This document shows, one piece after another, positions 58,079-64,000 of a stretch of 64,000 bases of DNA. Location of the stretch: positions 1 to 64,000 of the forward strand of contig JARLHE010000014.1 of NCBI GenBank assembly GCA_031292385.1, written 5' to 3'. Both the position numbers and the translations under genes were made by a program. The DNA is from Oligoflexia bacterium (GTDB lineage Bacteria; Bdellovibrionota; UBA1018). The notes under the pieces are model-generated. The model did no database searches and had not been told where the DNA came from. It saw nothing but the letters and a program-made list of their open reading frames with translations. Position 1 is the stretch's first letter. Each line of letters opens with the position of its first letter.

Positions 58079-58183
58079 AATGCCGTCCGTTTCTTCTCTA
58101 GCGTGAAGCAAGGGCGGTGCCGTGATAACGCCCAGGAAATACGGGTGGTTTTCGATCGTTCGCGAGGCGGTGCTGTCTAGAGT

Positions 58184-58636
58184 TTAGACAGACGTCGAGT
58201 TTTGGGCGTGTGTGAGGCGGCCTTGGGTTTTCGTCACTCTTTGAGTATTGGGGTTTAATCGAAACGAGTGACGGATCAATATCAGCCCGATGATACCCGA
58301 GAGGTCGGCGACTAAGATTCGGCATTCGCTCGTTTGCTCCGGGAGATCGGTCATCGGGTGAGTATGGATGGGCGTGGTTTTGCTGTTTTTCCTCAGCCAG
58401 TTGATGACGGAATGGGTGTGTCCGGTTCGCGTCTTTTCGTTTTTGTAATCAAAGCCGCCGATTCCTTGGATGGGCGGCACGAACTGGACTCCTTTCGGAA
58501 CGAAGAGCTTATCGAGATGGGAAAGGGCGTGGTTGAAAATCAGGTCCCCGATGGGGGTCGAATCGCCGAGATAGGCGATGCAAACCGTGTGGGCGAAGAG
58601 TTTCATTGCGAGCCCGGGTTTTGGGATGAGAATCAC
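58184..58636 (-). CDS. Protein of unknown function
   Basis: 150 aa from GTG 58636, chosen because GAGGG lies eight bases upstream; ATG 58606 (MKLFAHTVC) lacks a site. No signal peptide. Rich in His (HTH, HTHP), Ile and Leu, with a C-terminal basic, Asn/Gln/Thr-rich tail. Minus-strand codons have GC-rich third positions, which favours it over the plus-strand ORF 58334-58696. No family recognised. It lies 75 bases downstream of the host-attachment-like gene. Confidence 0.5.
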   Translation of the reverse strand: MILIPKPGLAMKLFAHTVCIAYLGDSTPIGDLIFNHALSHLDKLFVPKGVQFVPPIQGIGGFDYKNEKTRTGHTHSVINWLRKNSKTTPIHTHPMTDLPEQTSECRILVADLSGIIGLILIRHSFRLNPNTQRVTKTQGRLTHAQNSTSV

Positions 58637-58710
58637 TCGGATTTCCCTCGAAACGGTCGCTCTCGTCGACGACTGGGCCCGATTTTTCTGGAATAACTCG
58701 CTACCGTTTC

Positions 58711-59070
58711 TTAGTGCGCCCATTGTTCCGGCCTTAGTTGGGTTTTGAGTTGCGTGGATTCGGAGATGGCTTCGGGCGATGCGTCGCAAAGGTTTCGCTC
58801 GATCGTTCCAATGACCGAGCCTCGCACCGAATCGCTGAGTTGCTTGATGTATTCGGCGAGGATCTCGTTTTCGCCGCAAAGAATGAGCCCGCTTTCGGTG
58901 CCTTCGCCGCAGGCGACTTCGATTTCCTCGACGACGTAATGAACAAACTCGTTTAGCGCTTCGTTGGGGCGCGGAATGGTTCGACAAAGGCAGGCCTGCT
59001 CGCATGGGCCCTTTTTTACGAAAAGTTTTGCGCGGCAATCGTCAGCACAGACTATCCAGGTTCTTTTCAT
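58711..59070 (-). CDS. Host-attachment-protein-like (baeRF-type) protein
   Basis: 119 aa from ATG 59070. MKRTWIVCADDCRAKLFV and GLILCGENEILAEYIKQLSDSVRGSVIGTIERNLCDASPEAISEST match the pattern of the host attachment protein family (Agrobacterium AtsE type), now grouped with bacterial eRF1-like domains. Five cysteines, three close together (GPCEQACLC), are unusual. Function in bacteria is poorly known. A 16-base palindrome lies about 100 bp upstream. Confidence 0.65.
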   Translation of the reverse strand: MKRTWIVCADDCRAKLFVKKGPCEQACLCRTIPRPNEALNEFVHYVVEEIEVACGEGTESGLILCGENEILAEYIKQLSDSVRGSVIGTIERNLCDASPEAISESTQLKTQLRPEQWAH

Positions 59071-59173
59071 GTGGAGGATGAAAAGCAAGAGGCGTGCTTG
59101 ATACGGCGACTTATAAAAATCTCATGAAATCGGGTAGATGGGTGAATACGGGCGAGCCGAAAACGTTACCAAA

Positions 59174-59189
59174 TTTAATCCGGATTAAA
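59174..59189. promoter_or_regulatory. Perfect 16-base palindrome with a third half-site
   Basis: TTTAATCCGGATTAAA at 59174-59189, followed three bases later by another TTTAATC (59193-59199). The cluster of TTTAATC half-sites lies 104 bp upstream of the host-attachment-like gene (minus strand) in an AT-rich patch, and looks like an operator. Confidence 0.5.
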
Positions 59190-59211
59190 GATTTTAATCT
59201 CGCTAAAATAC

Positions 59212-59252
59212 GATGGCCGCCTCAACCGAAAGCTTCGGTCGAGACGGCCATC
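59212..59252 (-). terminator. Terminator of the papain-like protease gene
   Basis: GATGGCCG/CGGCCATC, CTC/GAG and ACCGAA/TTCGGT form a 17-pair stem with two single mismatches and an AGC loop. On the minus strand it is followed by GTATTTTAG, a short T-rich tract, 30 bases after the protease stop. Confidence 0.75.
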
Positions 59253-59281
59253 ATGAAACTATGCTCGTTTTTCGAACAGTT

Positions 59282-60823
59282 TTAGTTCTGAACCGTTACC
59301 GTGTAAGAAGCGGAGTCGGCCGAATATACCTGGCTTCCGTACGTGATTTCGCCATGCATGGAAATCGTGTACTGACCGTTCGGTATCACGGTCGTTCTCC
59401 AGCCCATTTGCATCTGTGGAAGGACCTGTTCCGAGTTCTTGACTTCAATCACTTTACCGGTCGAGTCCGTCACGCTGAAACGCAGGCGTTGGAACGGAAC
59501 CGGCGTGGATTGAGCCGTGATCGCGAATTCAGGGCGTCCCGAAAGCGGTGCCGTGAGATCAACCCCATTGGCTCCGGCGAAGGAAAGGCTCATCTGCGGA
59601 ACGCTGTTGATGACGTAGAACTCGCGAACCTGGGACTTAACGGAGGCCGACGGGCTTTCCGCGTAAATCTGGTACGTGCCTTCTTTCAGCTGCAGCGTGT
59701 TCAATGAGGCCGAGCAATTGGCGCCCTGTCCTACGCAGGCGAGGGTGCTCGCGTCGCGGCCGTCCGAACCCACGATGTGGAAGCGTACGTCCTGCGCATT
59801 GAGGTTCCGCGCATCCACGGAGAGTTGATACTGGCCGGAAACGTATTCGCTATCCGACGGGGACTCGACGGAGAGGTAGCCCGTCGGCGGAGCCACGTTG
59901 AAGCTCCACGTCTCGCCGCCGATGCCGGAATCGTCGTCATAGCTGACCCAGGCGAAGCCGTTATCGCCCCACTCCGTGCCCCAGCTGTTGCGAATCAGCC
60001 AGGCTTGCTTCGCATCGTCGTAACCCACCATGCTGATCGCGTGGCCGCCCAAAGCGTCGCCGGTGACGTGTTTATAAACTCCGCCCGCGTACGTCATGAA
60101 GTCGGCATAGACCGTCAGCGTGGTGACCAGCGGACCGTTCGCGAGGGCGGCCTTGACCGCGTCCGCGTTGCCGCTGCCGTAGCTGCCCGATGGAGTCGTA
60201 TAGGCCGCAATTTTCATGCTGCGGGAGCTGGAGTCGGCGCATTCCTGATTACAGGCGACATCCTGGCCGGTCGAGCCCGAGGTGTAAGGCATGCAGGCCT
60301 CGTCGACCACGCCGGTGCTTTGCAGGAAATCGGCCGCTGAATCCGGCATCCAGCCGCTGTCGCAACCGCCGCCGCCGCAAGCGAAGAGCTGTTGAGGGGA
60401 GAAGCTGGGGTGCAGCCAGGGGACACCGTATGCGATGGAAGTCTGGGCTTCGAGCGTCGCGACGGTCGAGAAGGCGACGCAGCTGCCGCAATCGCCCTGA
60501 TTCATGACCGCCCCCAGCCAGTTGACGCCGTCCTTGTTGCGCCAGTCGATCGAGCCGGCGGTCAGAGCATGAACTCCGTGAAAATCGAGCGTTCTCTTCG
60601 GCGGCTTTTGCAGGCCGAACATGTGTTTGACGTCCTTCGGCGCCAAATGGTTCAGCCAGGAATCCTTCGCCTGCCAACGAGCGTGGTTTTTCACGATCGC
60701 GCGCTGAACTTGGGAAACATCGATTGTCTTTTGTGAATCAGCGAAAGCTGAATGACCAAAAACCCCCACCAACATTGTCGTCATGACGACAGGGCTTATC
60801 CGTAAGCCCATTTTGTTTTTCAT
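59282..60823 (-). CDS. Secreted papain-family (C1) cysteine protease with Ig-like C-terminal domains
   Basis: 513 aa. Signal peptide (MTTMLVGVFGHSAFA), a propeptide-like segment to about residue 90, then the C1 domain: IDWRNKDGVNWLGAVMNQGDCGSCVAFS (catalytic Gln and Cys), LGGHAISMVGYD (catalytic His) and AWLIRNSWGTEWGDNGFAW (catalytic Asn). The last ~190 residues are beta-rich, probably two Ig-like domains (SVESPSDSEYVSGQYQLSVDARN and NGVDLTAPLSGRPEF). Predicted to be exported and to degrade extracellular or periplasmic protein. Terminator downstream; arsR lies upstream on the same strand. Confidence 0.93.
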   Translation of the reverse strand: MKNKMGLRISPVVMTTMLVGVFGHSAFADSQKTIDVSQVQRAIVKNHARWQAKDSWLNHLAPKDVKHMFGLQKPPKRTLDFHGVHALTAGSIDWRNKDGVNWLGAVMNQGDCGSCVAFSTVATLEAQTSIAYGVPWLHPSFSPQQLFACGGGGCDSGWMPDSAADFLQSTGVVDEACMPYTSGSTGQDVACNQECADSSSRSMKIAAYTTPSGSYGSGNADAVKAALANGPLVTTLTVYADFMTYAGGVYKHVTGDALGGHAISMVGYDDAKQAWLIRNSWGTEWGDNGFAWVSYDDDSGIGGETWSFNVAPPTGYLSVESPSDSEYVSGQYQLSVDARNLNAQDVRFHIVGSDGRDASTLACVGQGANCSASLNTLQLKEGTYQIYAESPSASVKSQVREFYVINSVPQMSLSFAGANGVDLTAPLSGRPEFAITAQSTPVPFQRLRFSVTDSTGKVIEVKNSEQVLPQMQMGWRTTVIPNGQYTISMHGEITYGSQVYSADSASYTVTVQN

Positions 60824-60861
60824 AACAGAAGACTAACAGTTCAGCCGTCTGCTGTAAATTT

Positions 60862-60922
60862 TTTGACTGGCTTCGGAGAAAATTTTTAGAGAACCTGAGT
60901 AGATTATTTCAGTCCAGTCAAA
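60862..60922. repeat. Inverted repeat between arsR and the protease gene
   Basis: TTTGACTGG (60862-60870) and CCAGTCAAA (60914-60922) are perfect nine-base complements with 43 bases between them; the right arm overlaps the arsR stop. It could be a long-loop terminator of arsR or an operator pair for the protease gene. Confidence 0.35.
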
Positions 60923-61226
60923 GCGGGTGAGTGGCGCGCTGGAGAGCTTCCAAAAGGCCGGGCAAGCGACGATCGATTTCTGCGCGACGAAGCGAGAGAT
61001 AGTGGCTGGTTCCTTCCCCGCGCCTCTGGATCAAGCCTACTTGCTGGAGCACTTTGAAGTGGTGGGACATCGTCGATTTCGAGAGCGGGCTCTTGCATTC
61101 TCCGCAGGAGATCTCATTTTGTTCAATGAGGGTTTGAACGATCTTAAGCCTCACGGGATCGCCTAGGGCGTAAAAAAGCGAAGAGAGGGGCATCCTTTTT
61201 AGGTCGGGGCGGTAGCTCGCTTTCAT
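60918..61226 (-). CDS. ArsR-family winged-helix repressor
   Basis: 102 aa. LFYALGDPVRLKIVQTLIEQNEISCGEC is the ArsR start, followed by the recognition helix LSKSTMSHHFKVLQQVGLIQRRGEGTSHYLSL. It lacks the ELCVCDL metal-binding box; a CGEC pair is present but no full metal site. ATG 61226 coincides with the predicted transcription start (leaderless). An ATAGTT/AACTAT palindrome sits in its own promoter, so it is probably autoregulated. Possible targets are the second lon (divergent) and the papain-like protease. Confidence 0.92.
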   Translation of the reverse strand: MKASYRPDLKRMPLSSLFYALGDPVRLKIVQTLIEQNEISCGECKSPLSKSTMSHHFKVLQQVGLIQRRGEGTSHYLSLRRAEIDRRLPGLLEALQRATHPL

Positions 61227-61232
61227 TGCGTA

Positions 61233-61261
61233 ATTATATTCTATAGTTATCGAACTATCAA
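61233..61261 (-). promoter_or_regulatory. arsR promoter with operator in the spacer
   Basis: Minus strand: TTGATA (61261-61256, 5/6), exactly 17 bases, TATAAT (61238-61233, perfect), six bases, ATG. Inside the spacer, ATAGTT-ATCG-AACTAT (61243-61258) is a perfect palindrome that also covers part of the -35, as expected for an autorepressor site. Confidence 0.7.
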
Positions 61262-61374
61262 ATTATTCGCGGGCTCTTCGGTTTGACAACGCCTCAAGGG
61301 TTGCCATCTTGTTTTAAAGTTCGAAAAGCTTCGAATAATGGTTTGAGTAACGAAGCAACAAGGGGAGAAGCAAA

Positions 61375-63777
61375 ATGGCAAAATTTCCAGTAATACCCAT
61401 GAGGAATACGGTCGTCTTTCCGGGCACGGCATTGCCGCTCCGGGTGGGCAGGGCTCAAACCGTAGCTGCGATCCATGCCGCTCAAGGGGGCGACCAGTAC
61501 GTTTTCGCCGTCGCCCAGAAACGGGAGGCGGCTGAGGATGGTCATGTCGCCGAGTCGGATTTGTTCCGGGTGGGTACGCTCGCCAAAATCGAAAAGATTC
61601 GGGGCGACGCCGAAAACGGCTATCAAGTGCTCCTTCGAGGGGTGTCCCGATTCCGGGTGAGCGGGTACCAAGAAAAGGATGGCTATATCGAGGTCGAGGG
61701 CGAGAACTGGGCGGATCCCGCCCCAGGGACGCTCGAGAGCGAGCGCGCCACCGAGCAGGCGCTTTTAGCCAGCTTGAAAACGCTCGCGCATGAGATTCTC
61801 GACCTTCTTCCTTCGAATACGGAGCAATTGTCCGAACTGGTCGATGGTATCGAGGATGTCTCGTTTCTGGCTTATCTATGCGCCGGAAACCTCGAAATCG
61901 ACTCGCTTAAAAAGCAGGAAATCCTCGAGGCCTCGCTCGTGAAGGATCGCGTTCTGATCCTGCTCGAGTTGATGCAAAAGCAGAAGGAAGCGCTCCAGGT
62001 TCAAAGCGAGATCCGCGAAAAGCTCACCCACAAGATGGGCAAGCTCCAACGCGAGGCGATCTTGCGCGAACAACTCAACGCCATTCGCGAGGAGTTAGGC
62101 GAGGGCGGCGCGGGCGCGGCCGGGTCGAAGGACGATTATCGCCAAAAGATCGAAGACGCCCAGATGCCCGAGTCGGCGAAGAAAGTCGCGCTGGAGGAGC
62201 TGAAGCGGCTCGAAACGATGGGTCAGAATTCGGCCGAAACCCATGTGATTCGCAACTATCTCGATTTGCTCTGCGCATTGCCGTGGGCCAAGTCGAGCGT
62301 CAATCCCGAAGATCTCGACTTGGAGAAGGCGCGAGCCGTTCTCGATCGCGATCATTACGGCTTGGATAAGATCAAAAAGCGGATCTTGCAGCATCTCGCG
62401 GTCATGAAGCTCAAGAAATCCGATCGTGGCCAGATCCTGCTGCTCGTGGGTCCTCCCGGCGTCGGCAAGACGAGCCTCGGTCAGAGCATTGCCAAGGCGC
62501 TCGGACGCAAGTTCGTGCGCGGAAGCCTGGGCGGCGTGCGGGATGACGCTGAAATCCGCGGCCATCGCCGGACCTATGTCGGCGCGATGCCCGGCCGGAT
62601 CATCCAAGGTATGAAGCGCGCGGAAGAGAACAATCCGGTCTTCATGCTGGACGAGATCGATAAGCTGGGACACGGCTATCAAGGCGATCCGGCGGCGGCG
62701 TTGCTCGAGGTCCTTGATCCTGAGCAAAACGGCACGTTCTTGGATCATTACCTGGATGTTCCATTCGATTTGTCGAAGGTCTTTTTCATCGCGACCGCCA
62801 ACAGCCTCGATTCCATCCCAGGCCCGCTTTTGGACCGAATGGATGTCATCGAGCTGAATGGCTACACGACGGCCGAGAAGCTTCACATTGGGAAAAATCA
62901 TCTGATCCCCAAGCAGCTCGCGGAACACGGGCTGACGAAAGATCAGCTGGTCATCAAGGACGATGCCTTTTTAAAGGTCATTCATTCGTACACGCGTGAG
63001 GCAGGCGTGCGCGATCTGCAACGGAAGATCGCGGGCATCTGCCGATCGATGGCGGAGAAAGTGCTGGCTCCGGACGCGGTGCTGCCGGTCCAGGTCGAGA
63101 TCAGCGATTTGGACGAGATTCTGGGAGGCGAGCGGTTCGTGCACGAAGTGGCGGAGCGTTTGAGCCCTCCGGGTGTCGCGACCGGTCTTGCGTGGACACC
63201 GCAAGGCGGCGAGATTCTCTTTATCGAGGCTAATCTCATGCCTGGTAGGGGAAGTCTCACGCTCACCGGGCAGCTCGGCGATGTGATGAAGGAATCGACG
63301 CAGATCGCGTTGAGCCTCGTCAGGTCGCGGCTGGCGCATATGATCCCCGGCTTCGAGTTCGAGAAGAAGGACATCCACGTGCACGTGCCGGCAGGCGCGA
63401 TCCCAAAGGATGGGCCTTCGGCCGGGATCACGATGCTAACGACCATCGCCTCGCTCCTCACCGGGCGAAGCGTGGATCCGAAGCTCGCGATGACGGGCGA
63501 GATCACCTTGCGCGGAGCGGTCATGCCGGTCGGCGGAATCAAGGAGAAGCTCATCGCGGCTCATCGGGCCGGCATTGAGCGGGTGATCATGTCGAAGCGG
63601 AACCAGAAAGACCTGCGCGAGGTTCCGGATGAAGTGCGATCCGCGCTTCGAATCGAGTTCGTCGAAACGGCGTCCGAGGTGCTGAAGCTCGCGCTTGGAC
63701 TCGATGTCGCTCCCCTGACATCGGCTCCCTATGGGAAAGAAGCAGCGGAAGGAAACCAAGGCGTTAGGGCATCGTAA
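61375..63777 (+). CDS. ATP-dependent protease Lon (second copy)
   Basis: 800 aa LonA-type protease. LON domain (about 5-200), AAA+ domain with Walker [10 protein letters not shown] (about 358) and FMLDEIDK, protease domain with Ser in [10 protein letters not shown] (about 681) and Lys in GGIKEK (about 722). It lacks the Lys/Ala insert of the first Lon and ends in a short Gly/Glu-rich tail. ATG with GGGGAG upstream. TTGACA at 61283 and a TTCGAA-AAGC-TTCGAA repeat at 61320-61335 lie before it, without a clear -10. It is divergent from arsR. Confidence 0.96.
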   Translation: MAKFPVIPMRNTVVFPGTALPLRVGRAQTVAAIHAAQGGDQYVFAVAQKREAAEDGHVAESDLFRVGTLAKIEKIRGDAENGYQVLLRGVSRFRVSGYQEKDGYIEVEGENWADPAPGTLESERATEQALLASLKTLAHEILDLLPSNTEQLSELVDGIEDVSFLAYLCAGNLEIDSLKKQEILEASLVKDRVLILLELMQKQKEALQVQSEIREKLTHKMGKLQREAILREQLNAIREELGEGGAGAAGSKDDYRQKIEDAQMPESAKKVALEELKRLETMGQNSAETHVIRNYLDLLCALPWAKSSVNPEDLDLEKARAVLDRDHYGLDKIKKRILQHLAVMKLKKSDRGQILLLVGPPGVGKTSLGQSIAKALGRKFVRGSLGGVRDDAEIRGHRRTYVGAMPGRIIQGMKRAEENNPVFMLDEIDKLGHGYQGDPAAALLEVLDPEQNGTFLDHYLDVPFDLSKVFFIATANSLDSIPGPLLDRMDVIELNGYTTAEKLHIGKNHLIPKQLAEHGLTKDQLVIKDDAFLKVIHSYTREAGVRDLQRKIAGICRSMAEKVLAPDAVLPVQVEISDLDEILGGERFVHEVAERLSPPGVATGLAWTPQGGEILFIEANLMPGRGSLTLTGQLGDVMKESTQIALSLVRSRLAHMIPGFEFEKKDIHVHVPAGAIPKDGPSAGITMLTTIASLLTGRSVDPKLAMTGEITLRGAVMPVGGIKEKLIAAHRAGIERVIMSKRNQKDLREVPDEVRSALRIEFVETASEVLKLALGLDVAPLTSAPYGKEAAEGNQGVRAS

Positions 63778-63786
63778 GCACGTGGG

Positions 63787-63819
63787 CCCGCGTTCTCGTC
63801 GTCGTGACGGGAGCGCGGG
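63787..63819. terminator. Hairpin between lon2 and the convergent pseudouridine synthase gene
   Basis: CCCGCGTTCTCGTC (63787-63800) pairs with GACGGGAGCGCGGG (63806-63819), 14 pairs including two G-U, loop GTCGT. The stem begins 10 bases after the lon2 stop. Only a short TCTTC follows on the plus strand, so it may serve both directions. Confidence 0.6.
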
Positions 63820-63908
63820 TCTTCATTCCGGATGTTTCGCCGCTTTCACTGCCGGCGCCGCAACCATCTTTTTTACTCGGACTTCTTTTTGGCCGGGGTC
63901 CAATTCTT

Positions 63909-64000
63909 TCAGCTTTTCGATGCAGGCATGCCCGGAAACAGTCTTTCCATCTCTTCGCGGGTGATCTCGCGATATTCGCCGGGTTCAAGTTCGCCGAGCT
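63909..64000 (-). CDS. Pseudouridine synthase, RsuA/RluB family (C-terminal end only)
   Basis: The minus-strand frame entering from the right edge reads LGELEPGEYREITREEMERLF and ends ...FPGMPASKS at 63909-63911. LGxLxPGExRxLTxxE is the typical C-terminal motif of RsuA/RluB/RluE/RluF-type synthases. About 29 codons are present; the rest lies beyond the window, so the target site on rRNA cannot be told. Confidence 0.75.
   Translation of the reverse strand, partial: LGELEPGEYREITREEMERLFPGMPASKS

Noticed and set aside
58334-58696. 120 aa plus-strand ORF
   Set aside because: The minus-strand frame over the same bases has a good ribosome binding site, GC-rich third positions and a more natural protein composition.

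Overview
The window is an ordinary chromosomal segment of a Gram-negative bacterium: outer-membrane barrel genes, a TamA/TamB pair, an NrfD-family quinol protein and periplasmic proteins with signal peptides. Moderately high GC, the clpP-clpX-lon order, two Lon proteases, an alternative-complex-III type subunit, a biotin carboxylase/methylmalonyl-CoA mutase operon and zinc-type S14 and L36 suggest the former Deltaproteobacteria, most likely Bdellovibrionota/Oligoflexia. This is inference from gene content; no 16S gene is present. No rRNA, tRNA, CRISPR array, insertion sequence or prophage was recognised.
Layout. 1-4.1 kb: murI-kynA-def operon, a convergent thioesterase, an EamA transporter and a small acidic protein. 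4.2-10 kb: clpP-clpX and lon, split by a divergent secreted-protein gene; then a bacteriohemerythrin. 11.1-29.8 kb: one long ribosomal block (rpsL-rpsG-fusA, S10, spc and alpha operons) including secY, adk and rpoA. tuf is missing between fusA and rpsJ, and map and infA are missing after adk. Several ribosomal proteins carry Ala/Lys/Pro-rich tails. Two structured leaders precede rpsJ and rplC.
29.8-42.9 kb: envelope and regulation. This part holds two large secreted proteins of unknown role, a translationally coupled HNH / ECF sigma / anti-sigma set, a TlpA-type thioredoxin, a sigma-54 activator, a secreted zincin, a small barrel protein, and a TamA-like/TamB-like pair. 42.9-48.1 kb: four overlapping genes for propionyl-CoA carboxylase (carboxyltransferase, biotin carboxylase, biotin carrier) and the B12-free catalytic subunit of methylmalonyl-CoA mutase, ending in a REP-like hairpin. 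Together they would take propionyl-CoA to methylmalonyl-CoA and on to succinyl-CoA; the B12 subunit and the epimerase lie elsewhere.
48.1-64 kb: accessory and stress genes. These include an interrupted secreted protein, an orphan ActC, a LysR-CPXCG-DUF2461 operon divergent from yceI-pirin, a HI0933-type flavoprotein with an S4-like protein, a coupled pair of secreted proteins with possible Cys/His catalytic motifs, a host-attachment-like protein, a secreted papain-family protease, an ArsR regulator with a well-defined promoter/operator, a second lon, and the 3' end of a pseudouridine synthase at the right edge.
Most of the window is housekeeping. No large undescribed system stands out. The most unusual points are the ribosomal-protein tails, the r-protein leaders, several -10/start-codon arrangements that predict leaderless mRNAs, the HNH/sigma/anti-sigma coupling, the TAG-interrupted ORF and the REP-like element.
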